Assembly: GCA_011372105.1 (NCBI GenBank)
Contig: DRTT01000182.1
Span: 1 to 6,080, forward strand
Reading direction: 5' to 3'
Length of the DNA stretch: 6,080 nucleotides
Origin: Candidatus Aerophobota bacterium
GTDB lineage: Bacteria > Aerophobota > Aerophobia > Aerophobales > B3-G15
The translations under genes were made by a program, and so were the position numbers. Of this stretch, positions 1-6,080 are shown piece after piece. The notes beneath the pieces were generated by a model. The model made no database searches. It saw only the letters and a program-made list of their open reading frames with translations, and was not told the origin of the DNA. Numbering within the stretch: the first letter of the stretch is position 1; the number at the start of each line of letters is the position of its first letter.

Positions 1-775
1 AAGCAATTTCTCTCAGGTTGATCTTGTTGTGGTGAGAGAAAACACAGAGGATCTTTACGCAGGTATTGAGTTTGAACAGGGCAGGGAGGATACGAAAAAG
101 CTTATAGAATTTATAAAAGAGGTAAAAGGAGAAAAAATCAGAGAAGATTCAGGTATAAGCATAAAACCTATATCGATTGAAGGAAGCAGGAGAATAGTTA
201 AGGCTGCTTTTGAATATGCTCTTAAAAATGGCAGGAAAAAAGTTACCGCAGTTCATAAGGCTAATATAATGAAGTTCAGTGATGGACTTTTCCTTAAGGT
301 GGCAAGAGAAGTAGCCTCTTTCTATGAAGGGAAGATTGAATTTGAGGATAGATTGGTGGATAATATGTGTATGCAACTTGTGCAGAAACCTCAGAATTAT
401 GATGTTCTTGTTCTTCCCAACCTTTATGGTGATATAATTTCTGATTTGTGCGCAGGTCTTGTGGGAGGTTTAGGAGTTGCACCGGGGGCAAATATTGGCG
501 ATGAAATTGCTGTTTTTGAGCCGACTCATGGAAGTGCTCCAAAATATAAAGGGATGAACAGGGTAAATCCGACAGGGATGATTTTATCCGGAGTTATGAT
601 GTTAAGGCATCTTGGGGAAAAAGAAGCTGCAGATAGATTAGAGAAAGCTTTATCCCAGGTGATAGAGGAGGGTAAAAAAGTTACCTACGATTTCAAATCC
701 ACTCCCGATGATCCTACGGCTGCCAGCACAACAGAAATGGGGGAGGCTATTATAGAGAAACTTCTTCAGTTTTAA
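1..775 (+). CDS. icd: Isocitrate dehydrogenase, 5'-truncated by the window edge, probably NADP-dependent
   Basis: This decarboxylating dehydrogenase converts isocitrate to 2-oxoglutarate and CO2 in the cytoplasmic TCA cycle. The frame is open from base 2, so the GTG codons at 29 and 32 are internal valines and the true start lies upstream. Visible are about 257 C-terminal residues of a protein usually 330-420 long. The substrate motif [10 protein letters not shown] (35-64) carries the Arg and Tyr equivalent to E. coli R153 and Y160. HKANIMK supplies the catalytic Lys (257-259). The metal-binding Asp residues lie at 359-361, 431-433 and 443-445 (NLYGDIISD). HGSAPKY (527-547) and VTYDF (680-694) form the cofactor pocket. 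The Lys-Tyr pair and the later Tyr match the NADP-contacting K344, Y345 and Y391 of E. coli, while the R395 position is Ser. Compared with E. coli Icd it lacks the insertion before the first metal Asp, so it is a short form. Isopropylmalate dehydrogenase is unlikely because the IDH-type [10 protein letters not shown] motif is present. The family call is firm; cofactor choice is inferred. Confidence 0.93.
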   Translation, partial: SNFSQVDLVVVRENTEDLYAGIEFEQGREDTKKLIEFIKEVKGEKIREDSGISIKPISIEGSRRIVKAAFEYALKNGRKKVTAVHKANIMKFSDGLFLKVAREVASFYEGKIEFEDRLVDNMCMQLVQKPQNYDVLVLPNLYGDIISDLCAGLVGGLGVAPGANIGDEIAVFEPTHGSAPKYKGMNRVNPTGMILSGVMMLRHLGEKEAADRLEKALSQVIEEGKKVTYDFKSTPDDPTAASTTEMGEAIIEKLLQF

Positions 776-857
776 CTTTGCTTTCCCTTAAAGAAAGATG
801 GTCAGTCCTTCCTGTTGCTATGGTTGCATTTTTCCTTTCATTTACTAAAATAAAAAC

Positions 858-863
858 GGAGGA
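858..863 (+). promoter_or_regulatory. Ribosome binding site of ftsH
   Basis: GGAGGA lies 11 bases before the ATG at 875, a strong Shine-Dalgarno core with slightly long spacing. No other plausible start is near, and the protein from this ATG begins with the short polar N-terminus expected before the first FtsH membrane helix. Confidence 0.7.
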
Positions 864-874
864 CTGCAGAGAAA

Positions 875-2863
875 ATGGACAATAAGGAAAAAAACTACAA
901 TAATAAAAAGCCTCCTTCTTTTGGGCCTTCCCCAGGGAATAGACTGGTTAAAAATTTATTCTTACTTGTTATAGCTTTTATTGTGATAATTTCTCTTTTT
1001 AATTTTGTGAGAATTGGTTCAGAAGGGGAGAAGAATATAACTTACTCCCAGTTTGTAAGAATGGTTGAAAACGGAAGTGTGAGTAAGGTCGTAATTAAAG
1101 GTAAGTCAATTAAAGGCATGGTGGATGGTGCAGTTGTTACCACCTATGCTCCTGATGACCCCGAACTTATAAATATGCTGAGGAAAAATAATGTAGAGAT
1201 CGAGGTAGTTCCTCAAACAGAGGGATGGTGGGTTAATCTTGTTGGAGGAATACTGCCGGTGATTATTTTTATAGGGATATGGTTCTGGATATTCCGTCAG
1301 ATGAGAGCAACAGGTAACAGAGCTTTGTCTTTTGGGAAAAGCAAGGCTAAGATGGTCTCAAAAGAAAAGGTGAAGGTTACCTTTGATGATGTGGCTGGAG
1401 CAGAAGAAGCAAAAGAAGAACTGAGGGAGATAATAGAATTTTTGAAGAATCCCGGTAAGTTTCAGAAAATGGGGGCTAAAATACCAAAAGGTGTGCTTCT
1501 TGTTGGTCCCCCTGGTTGCGGTAAAACTCTTCTTGCAAGAGCTGTAGCAGGAGAGGCAGGAGTTCCCTTTTTCAGTATAAGTGGTTCTGATTTTGTGGAG
1601 ATGTTTGTTGGGGTGGGAGCTGCAAGGGTAAGGGATCTTTTTGATCAGGCAAGAAAAAATGCCCCCTGCATAATATTTATAGATGAGCTTGATGCTGTTG
1701 GTAGGCAGAGGTTCGCAGGTATAGGAGGAGGACACGACGAGAAGGAGCAGACCCTTAATCAGCTTCTTGTGGAGCTTGATGGTTTTTCACCCAGAGAGGG
1801 AATTATAGTGATGGGTGCTACCAACAGGCCTGATGTTCTTGATGCAGCTTTGCTCAGAGCAGGCAGGTTTGATAGAAGGATAACTATTAATGTTCCTGAT
1901 ATAAGGGAAAGAGAGGAGATTCTCAAGCTGCACATGCGTAACAAGCCCATTGGCCCTGATGTTGATGTCAAGGTTTTGGCAAGAAGAACTCCTGGCTTTG
2001 TAGGCTCGGATCTTGAGAATCTTGTTAACGAAGCATCTCTCCTTGCTGCAAGAAGAAATAAAGATAGGGTAGGTATGGCAGAGCTTGAGGAAGCCATAGA
2101 AAGGGTTATAGCAGGACCTGAAAAAAAATCAAGGGTGATGAGAGAAAAGGAGAAAAGGATAGTTGCTTATCATGAAGCAGGTCACGCCCTTGTAGGGAAC
2201 CTTTTACCCAATGCTGATCCAATTCATAAGGTTTCAATAATTCCTCGTGGGTCAGCAGCACTTGGATACACTCTTCAACTTCCTCTTGAAGATAGATATC
2301 TTACCACAAGGTCAGAGCTTATGGACAGGTTGACTGTTCTTCTTGCTGGAAGAGCAAGCGAGGAGCTTATCTTTAATGAGATAAGCACAGGTGCCCAAAA
2401 CGATTTATCTCAGGCTACTCACATTGTCAGGAAAATGATAACAGAGTATGGGATGAGTGAAAAACTTGGTCCTGTAGCCTTACATACAGGAACGGAGGAG
2501 GTTTTTCTTGGAAGAGATCTTCTCAAGGAGAGAAACTACAGTGAGAAACTTGCTTACGAGGTTGATAAGGAGGTAACAAGGATAATTGAAGAGGCTTATA
2601 AAAGAGCCTATAACATATTGAAAGAAAATAAGGAAAAATTGGTGAAGCTCGCAGAGGAACTTGAGAGAAGAGAAGTGCTTGAGGAAAATGATATTAAGAA
2701 GATTTTAGGTGAAAAGGTGACTTCTGAGAGTACACAGGCAAAGGCTTTCGAAAAAGAGGAAGAAGTAGAATCTTACAGAGAAAAAAAACAAGAGAAAAAA
2801 GAAGAAGAGGATATAGAGGGCATAATCCCCCACCCTACCGTTGAGGGAGAGGCGAGGAGCTGA
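875..2863 (+). CDS. ftsH: ATP-dependent zinc metalloprotease FtsH
   Basis: FtsH is a hexameric inner-membrane AAA+ protease that extracts and degrades membrane proteins and unstable regulators. The protein has 662 residues, slightly longer than E. coli FtsH. In order it has a polar N-terminus, membrane helix 1 (about 27-45), an extracytoplasmic domain (about 47-115), membrane helix 2 (118-140), the AAA+ module and the M41 peptidase domain. Walker A is GPPGCGKT (211-218), the pore motif FVG is at 244-246, and Walker B ends in D270-E271. The second region of homology carries arginine fingers R331 and R334. The zinc site is HEAGH (433-437) with D510 as third ligand. All catalytic residues are intact. 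Two family-consensus positions differ: Cys215 replaces the usual Thr in Walker A, and Ala329 replaces the usual Pro before GRFDR. The last 45 or so residues are a Lys/Glu-rich tail ending in a short segment with His and Pro, probably disordered. folP follows after 13-19 bases, so the two are probably co-transcribed. Confidence 0.98.
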   Translation: MDNKEKNYNNKKPPSFGPSPGNRLVKNLFLLVIAFIVIISLFNFVRIGSEGEKNITYSQFVRMVENGSVSKVVIKGKSIKGMVDGAVVTTYAPDDPELINMLRKNNVEIEVVPQTEGWWVNLVGGILPVIIFIGIWFWIFRQMRATGNRALSFGKSKAKMVSKEKVKVTFDDVAGAEEAKEELREIIEFLKNPGKFQKMGAKIPKGVLLVGPPGCGKTLLARAVAGEAGVPFFSISGSDFVEMFVGVGAARVRDLFDQARKNAPCIIFIDELDAVGRQRFAGIGGGHDEKEQTLNQLLVELDGFSPREGIIVMGATNRPDVLDAALLRAGRFDRRITINVPDIREREEILKLHMRNKPIGPDVDVKVLARRTPGFVGSDLENLVNEASLLAARRNKDRVGMAELEEAIERVIAGPEKKSRVMREKEKRIVAYHEAGHALVGNLLPNADPIHKVSIIPRGSAALGYTLQLPLEDRYLTTRSELMDRLTVLLAGRASEELIFNEISTGAQNDLSQATHIVRKMITEYGMSEKLGPVALHTGTEEVFLGRDLLKERNYSEKLAYEVDKEVTRIIEEAYKRAYNILKENKEKLVKLAEELERREVLEENDIKKILGEKVTSESTQAKAFEKEEEVESYREKKQEKKEEEDIEGIIPHPTVEGEARS

Positions 2864-2876
2864 CCTGTTTTAAACC

Positions 2877-3734
2877 TTGAAAATGAGTGAAGGTTTTTTC
2901 TTAAATTTTTCCAGTAAGAAAATAGATTTAGAAAAAAAAGTAGCGGTTATGGGTATTTTGAATCTTACTCCTGATTCTTTTTATGATGGAGGAAGATACA
3001 GAACGGAAAAAGAAATTCTGAAAAGAGTAGAGCAGATGATTGAGGAAGGGGCAGATATTATTGATATAGGAGGTGAATCTACACGGCCCGGTTCTGATAG
3101 GGTGAGTGTGGAAGAGGAATTAAGAAGAACCATACCTTACTTAAGAAAAATCAGAGATTTATTTGACATCCCCTTATCCATAGATACCTACAAGGCTAAA
3201 GTGGCAAAAGAGGCAATTGAAGCAGGAGCTGAAATGGTTAATGATATAAGTGGTTTGAGGTTTGATCCAGAGATGGCAGAAGTTATTTCTTCAAAAAATG
3301 CCAGTGTCGTTCTGATGCATATTAAAGGAACTCCCAAAAACATGCAGGATAATCCCTTTTATGAATCTTTAATGGATGAGATAATTTCTTATCTGAGAAA
3401 AAGCTTAGAGATAGCTTTAAAGGCGGGAATAGACTTTGACAGGATAGTTATTGATCCGGGAATAGGTTTTGGGAAGACAGTTGAACACAATCTTTTTATT
3501 TTAAAAAATTTGGAAGAACTTAGGATTTTAAGGAGGCCTATTTTAATAGGTGTTTCAAGGAAGTCTTTCATAGGAAAAGTTTTAAACCTTCCTGTAGAGG
3601 AAAGGCTCTTTGGTAGTCTTGCAGCAACCTCTGTAGCTGTTATGAATGGGGCAAGAATTGTCAGATGTCACGATGTGAGAGAGACCCGTCAGGTAATTGA
3701 TCTTGTTGATGCTATTCTAAAGAGTAAAGTGTAG
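2877..3734 (+). CDS. folP: Dihydropteroate synthase
   Basis: This enzyme condenses 6-hydroxymethyl-7,8-dihydropterin pyrophosphate with p-aminobenzoate to give dihydropteroate in cytoplasmic folate synthesis, and it is the sulfonamide target. From the TTG at 2877 the protein has 285 residues, the usual length. An in-frame ATG two codons later (2883) is an equally good start. The nearest purine-rich site, GAGGAG at 2854-2859, is too far from either, so initiation probably relies on coupling to the end of ftsH. Signature motifs, numbered from the TTG, are MGILNLTPDSF (25-35), GGESTRPG (65-72), SIDTYK (101-106), VNDISG (121-126), DPGIGFGK (193-200), GVSRKSFIG (225-233) and VRCHDVR (262-268). The pterin-site residues N122, D193, K229 and R263 correspond to E. 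coli N115, D185, K221 and R255. F35, T69 and P71, the positions often altered in sulfonamide-resistant enzymes, are the sensitive type. It sits between ftsH and ruvC; the E. coli neighbour glmM is absent here. Confidence 0.97.
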   Translation: MKMSEGFFLNFSSKKIDLEKKVAVMGILNLTPDSFYDGGRYRTEKEILKRVEQMIEEGADIIDIGGESTRPGSDRVSVEEELRRTIPYLRKIRDLFDIPLSIDTYKAKVAKEAIEAGAEMVNDISGLRFDPEMAEVISSKNASVVLMHIKGTPKNMQDNPFYESLMDEIISYLRKSLEIALKAGIDFDRIVIDPGIGFGKTVEHNLFILKNLEELRILRRPILIGVSRKSFIGKVLNLPVEERLFGSLAATSVAVMNGARIVRCHDVRETRQVIDLVDAILKSKV

Positions 3735-3736
3735 CT

Positions 3737-4222
3737 ATGATTATCCTTGGAGTAGACCCTGGAACGGCAGCAACGGGATATGGAGTTATAAAAGTAGATG
3801 ATTTGCCTGAGCTTATTGAGTATGGTTGTCTCAGGACCTCGAGTGAACAGGAGCTTGTTGAGAGATTAAAAGTAATTTACCATAAGATTAAAGCTATTGT
3901 GGAAAAATTTTCCCCTGATGAAATTGCTGTTGAGGATGTTTTTTTTAACCAAAATATCAAGACTGCCCTTTCTGTCGGACAGGCAAGGGGAGTTATTCTC
4001 CTTGCTGCCTCTTTTCAGGGAGCAAAGGTTTTCAGCTATACCCCCCTGGAAATAAAGCAGGCTATAGCAGGTTATGGAAGAGCCCGTAAAGAACAGATTC
4101 AACACATGTTAAAGAAAATTCTCAATTTATCCTTTATCCCCACTCCAGATGATGCATCCGATGCTATAGCTGTTGCTTTATGTCACTTTTATTCCCGAAA
4201 GCTAAAAAATAAAATAATATAG
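3737..4222 (+). CDS. ruvC: Crossover junction endodeoxyribonuclease RuvC
   Basis: RuvC is a dimeric Mg-dependent nuclease that resolves Holliday junctions, normally together with the RuvAB branch-migration motor. The protein has 161 residues, slightly shorter than the 173 of E. coli. It has the RNase H-like fold signature: MIILGVDPGT at the N-terminus with catalytic D7, AVEDVFF with E66, and DDASDAIAVALCH near the C-terminus with D139 and D142. These match E. coli D7, E66, D138 and D141, so the enzyme should be active. The ATG lies two bases after the folP stop and no clear Shine-Dalgarno precedes it, which points to translational coupling with folP. In many genomes ruvC stands next to yebC or ruvA and ruvB. 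Here neither ruvA nor ruvB is adjacent; they must lie elsewhere if present. The C-terminus ends in a short Lys/Ile-rich tail. Confidence 0.96.
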   Translation: MIILGVDPGTAATGYGVIKVDDLPELIEYGCLRTSSEQELVERLKVIYHKIKAIVEKFSPDEIAVEDVFFNQNIKTALSVGQARGVILLAASFQGAKVFSYTPLEIKQAIAGYGRARKEQIQHMLKKILNLSFIPTPDDASDAIAVALCHFYSRKLKNKII

Positions 4223-4236
4223 AACGGTCCGTTTTT
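4223..4236 (+). promoter_or_regulatory. Short perfect inverted repeat with T tract, candidate operator
   Basis: AACGG-T-CCGTT (4223-4233) is an 11-base perfect palindrome followed directly by three more T. It starts at the base after the ruvC stop and ends 14 bases before the -35 box of the next promoter. Palindromes of this size and style are typical sites for TetR-family regulators of acyl-CoA metabolism, so an operator for the downstream genes is possible. As a transcript hairpin it would have only four strong pairs (six with weak end pairs) and a three-base loop, so it is a poor intrinsic terminator. No regulator gene is in the window. Confidence 0.35.
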
Positions 4237-4247
4237 GATGTGCTTTC

Positions 4248-4276
4248 TTGACAAAGGGGAAAGAGATAGCTATATT
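4248..4276 (+). promoter_or_regulatory. Sigma-70 type promoter for the acyl-CoA dehydrogenase and etfB genes
   Basis: A perfect -35 box TTGACA (4248-4253) is separated by 17 bases from a -10 box TATATT (4271-4276), one mismatch from consensus. Transcription would start near 4283, about 22 bases before the ATG at 4305, leaving a short leader that holds the ribosome binding site. It is the best promoter match I saw in the window and marks the break between the ftsH-folP-ruvC unit and the acyl-CoA dehydrogenase unit. Confidence 0.75.
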
Positions 4277-4291
4277 TTATTACAATTTTTT

Positions 4292-4301
4292 AGGAGAGGA
4301 G
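4292..4301 (+). promoter_or_regulatory. Ribosome binding site that fixes the acyl-CoA dehydrogenase start
   Basis: AGGAGAGGAG contains two overlapping Shine-Dalgarno cores, the first (GGAG 4293-4296) eight bases before the ATG at 4305. This supports 4305 as the start. The longer frame that opens at TTG 4248 would begin inside the -35 box and add 19 residues absent from the family. Confidence 0.8.
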
Positions 4302-4304
4302 AAA

Positions 4305-5447
4305 ATGGATTTTGAGCTAACTGAAGAACAAAGAATGATACTTGAACTTGTTGATGAGGTAAGCGAAAAGGAAATCGCTCCTTTGGCTGATGAGATAGCA
4401 GCAAAAGGAGAATTTCCCAGAAAGAACATTGAAAAACTTGCAAGCCTTGATCTTTTTGGACTCACCATACCCAAAAAGTATGGTGGTCTTGAGATGGGTT
4501 ATCTTACATGGACTCTGGTAGCAGAGAGAATATCTCGGGCTTGTGCAACAACAGGCCTTATTTTTGGCGCTAATCTTCTTTGCACTTTTCCTCTTTTAAA
4601 GTTTGGCAGTGAAGAGCAAAAGGAAAGGTTTCTTCCACCTCTTGCACAGGGAAGGTCTCTTGGGGCTTTCGCTCTCACAGAACCTGAAGCAGGTTCTGAT
4701 GCAGGAAATGTTCAAACTACAGCGAGAAAAGAAGGTGATGGGTATATTTTGAACGGAAACAAGATTTTTATCACCAATGGAGAAGTAGCAGATATTTATA
4801 TAATAATAGCAAATATTGACAGAAAGAGGGGAGCAAGAGGTCTTGCTGCCTTTATTGTTGAGAAAGGAACCGAAGGATTTTCTTTTGGTCAACATTTTAA
4901 GAAGATGGGCCTTGAGGCGTTACCTAATGTAGAGCTTATTTTTAAGGATTGTTTTGTTCCCAGGGAGAATCTTTTAGATAGGGAAGGAAGAGGTTTCAGA
5001 ATAGCCATGGAAACTTTTGCTGCAGGGAGAATTGGCGTGGGAATAGGAGCTTTGGGGATAGCTGAGGCTGCTTTCAGAAAAGCAAGAGATTACTCCAAGG
5101 AAAGAGTTCAATTTGGTCGCTCTATTTCAAGTTTTCAAGCTGTTCAACATATTCTGGCAGATATGGCCACAAAGATAGAAGCCTCTCGTTATCTTTTATA
5201 TAAAGCTGCGTGGCTTCTCGATCAGGGGAAACCTTTTGAAAAATATGCTTCCATGGGAAAACTTTACGCCTCAGAGACAGCGATGTGGGTCACTACCAAA
5301 GCAGTGCAGGTTCTTGGTGGATATGGTTACATGAAGGATTACCCTGTGGAAAGATACATGAGAGAAGCAAAGCTCTTTGAAATAATAGAAGGAACCTCTG
5401 AAATTCAAAGAGGTATAATAGCCAACATTGTTTTGAAAGAAAAATAA
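4305..5447 (+). CDS. Acyl-CoA dehydrogenase, short-chain (butyryl-CoA) type
   Basis: This FAD-dependent enzyme oxidises an acyl-CoA to the trans-2-enoyl-CoA, or runs in reverse in anaerobes, and exchanges electrons with ETF in the cytoplasm. The protein has 380 residues from the ATG at 4305, the normal family length. It has the alpha N-terminal domain (about 1-118), the beta middle domain (about 119-215) and the alpha C-terminal domain (about 225-376). FAD and substrate motifs are FALTEPEAGSD (122-132), FITNG (155-159), RVQFGR (268-273 region) and GGYGYMKDYPVER (338-350). The catalytic base is Glu362 in IIEGTSEIQR, placed as in short- and medium-chain enzymes rather than on the other helix as in isovaleryl-CoA dehydrogenase. 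The residue before it is Ile where Tyr is usual (IYEGT). etfB starts ten bases after the stop, so its partner is encoded in the same unit. Chain length and direction cannot be read from sequence alone; butyryl-CoA dehydrogenase is the closest style, and branched-chain or aromatic-pathway substrates remain possible. Confidence 0.93.
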   Translation: MDFELTEEQRMILELVDEVSEKEIAPLADEIAAKGEFPRKNIEKLASLDLFGLTIPKKYGGLEMGYLTWTLVAERISRACATTGLIFGANLLCTFPLLKFGSEEQKERFLPPLAQGRSLGAFALTEPEAGSDAGNVQTTARKEGDGYILNGNKIFITNGEVADIYIIIANIDRKRGARGLAAFIVEKGTEGFSFGQHFKKMGLEALPNVELIFKDCFVPRENLLDREGRGFRIAMETFAAGRIGVGIGALGIAEAAFRKARDYSKERVQFGRSISSFQAVQHILADMATKIEASRYLLYKAAWLLDQGKPFEKYASMGKLYASETAMWVTTKAVQVLGGYGYMKDYPVERYMREAKLFEIIEGTSEIQRGIIANIVLKEK

Positions 5448-5451
5448 GGAG
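5448..5451 (+). promoter_or_regulatory. Ribosome binding site of etfB
   Basis: GGAG follows immediately on the acyl-CoA dehydrogenase stop codon and lies six bases before the ATG at 5458. The GTG at 5455 is in frame but too close to the site, so ATG 5458 is preferred. Confidence 0.7.
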
Positions 5452-5457
5452 AAGGTG

Positions 5458-6080
5458 ATGCTGCGCATAGTGGTCTGCATCAAACAGGTTCCAGATACAG
5501 AAGAGCTTACCAAAGTTAGAATAAATCCTGCAACAAATACAATAGTTAGGGAGGGAGTTAAAAGTATAATTAACCCCTTTGATGAAAATGCAATTGAGGA
5601 GGCCTTAAGAATAAAGGAAAAAAAGGATGCCCTTGTAACCTGTATCTCCATGGGGCCTCCCCAGGCAAAAGAGGCCTTAAGGAAAGCCCTTGCCATGGGG
5701 GTTGATAGGGCTTTTCTTATCTCAGATCCTTCTTTTGCAGGCTCTGATACGTGGGCAACCTCTTTTGTTTTATCGCAGGCCATAAGAAAAATTGGAGAGT
5801 TTGATCTTATCATTACAGGAAAGCAGGCAATTGATGGAGATACAGCGCAGGTTGGGCCAGAGCTTGCAGAGCTTTTAGGGATTCCCCAGGTTACCTATGT
5901 TAGAAAGCTTGAGATTGAAGATGGAAAGATGAAGGCGGAAAGAGTGCTGGAAGATTATTTTGAGGTGGTGCAGGTAAAACTTCCTGCCCTTGTTACCGTT
6001 ACAAAGGAGATAAACCAGCCAAGATATCCTTCTTTAAAAGGTCTTTTAAATGCAAGGAAAATGGATATCCCTGTTTTAAC
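5458..6080 (+). CDS. etfB: Electron transfer flavoprotein beta subunit, 3'-truncated by the window edge
   Basis: EtfB pairs with EtfA to form the flavoprotein that exchanges electrons with acyl-CoA dehydrogenases. The first 207 residues are visible of about 255-265 usual. The frame is open to the window end, so the C-terminus is missing. The N-terminus MLRIVVCIKQVPDT is typical, followed by NPFDENAIEEALRIKE (39-54), the nucleotide-site segment TGKQAIDGDTAQVGPE (120-135) and LPALVTVTKEINQPRYPSL (175-193). The family signature region (161-182) reads R-V-L-E-D-Y-F-E, with Tyr-Phe where small or acidic residues (often GG or GY) are usual. The QAIDGDTAQVGP stretch and the preceding AGSDTWATS (94-102) resemble ETFs of anaerobes such as Clostridium and Acidaminococcus rather than the mitochondrial type, which has QAIDDD. 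That clade contains electron-bifurcating members, but bifurcation here is an inference. etfA is expected directly downstream. Confidence 0.95.
   Translation, partial: MLRIVVCIKQVPDTEELTKVRINPATNTIVREGVKSIINPFDENAIEEALRIKEKKDALVTCISMGPPQAKEALRKALAMGVDRAFLISDPSFAGSDTWATSFVLSQAIRKIGEFDLIITGKQAIDGDTAQVGPELAELLGIPQVTYVRKLEIEDGKMKAERVLEDYFEVVQVKLPALVTVTKEINQPRYPSLKGLLNARKMDIPVL

Noticed and set aside
29..34. GTG codons as the start of the isocitrate dehydrogenase gene
   Set aside because: They fall inside the conserved strand before the RENTED motif, the frame is open further upstream to the window edge, and the N-terminal domain would be missing.
781..797. Weak inverted repeat CTTTC/GAAAG after the isocitrate dehydrogenase gene as a terminator
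   Set aside because: The stem has five mostly A-T pairs and no T run follows, so it is unlikely to stop transcription.
824..851. Promoter-like TTGCAT, 16 bases, TAAAAT before ftsH
   Set aside because: Transcription would start near 858, exactly at the ribosome binding site, leaving almost no leader. The region is T/A-rich and chance matches are easy; a promoter here is possible but unsupported.
778..885. Small open frames in the gap before ftsH, including one from TTG 778 that overlaps the ftsH start
   Set aside because: They are under 40 codons, have no ribosome binding site and resemble nothing I recognise.
1358..2097. Long - strand open frames opposite ftsH
   Set aside because: They mirror the conserved AAA+ coding sequence; the translations are low-complexity with no domain, and the frames are explained by codon bias.
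4248..4304. Extended acyl-CoA dehydrogenase reading frame from TTG 4248, adding 19 residues
   Set aside because: The TTG is part of the TTGACA -35 box, no ribosome binding site precedes it, and the extra residues are not family-like. ATG 4305 has a strong site and gives the normal 380 residues.
5271..5813. A 180-codon open frame on the - strand across the end of the acyl-CoA dehydrogenase and the start of etfB
   Set aside because: It lies antisense to two strongly conserved genes, has no recognisable domain and is explained by their codon composition.

Overview
The window reads as ordinary core chromosome from a bacterium of moderate to low G+C. The proteins are rich in Lys, Glu and Ile, and arginine is mostly AGA/AGG. 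These traits, with an ETF of the anaerobe type, suggest an anaerobic and possibly thermophilic Gram-negative lineage. This is an inference from composition and protein style, and I cannot name a genus. All genes are on the + strand and tightly packed. There is no mobile element, CRISPR array, rRNA, tRNA or gene-free stretch over 100 bases.

Layout. (1) Positions 1-775 hold the 3' part of an isocitrate dehydrogenase gene whose start lies outside the window. (2) After a 99-base gap, 875-3734 hold ftsH, the membrane AAA+ zinc protease, and folP, dihydropteroate synthase. The ftsH-folP order is also the one in E. coli. ruvC, the Holliday-junction resolvase, follows two bases after folP. The three genes look like one transcription unit. 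(3) An 82-base intergenic stretch after ruvC carries a perfect short inverted repeat and a near-consensus sigma-70 promoter (TTGACA, 17 bases, TATATT). (4) From that promoter run an acyl-CoA dehydrogenase (4305-5447) and the start of etfB (5458 to the window end), the beta subunit of electron transfer flavoprotein.

How they work together. The first block is housekeeping: TCA-cycle oxidation, membrane proteolysis, folate synthesis and recombination. The second block is a dehydrogenase with its own electron acceptor, as in bcd-etfB-etfA clusters, and etfA would be expected just past the window end. The EtfB motifs resemble those of the anaerobe ETF clade that includes electron-bifurcating members.

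I found no clearly undescribed system. The points worth a second look are the operator-like palindrome before the acyl-CoA dehydrogenase promoter, the possible bifurcating ETF, NADP-type residues in a short isocitrate dehydrogenase, and two motif substitutions in FtsH.
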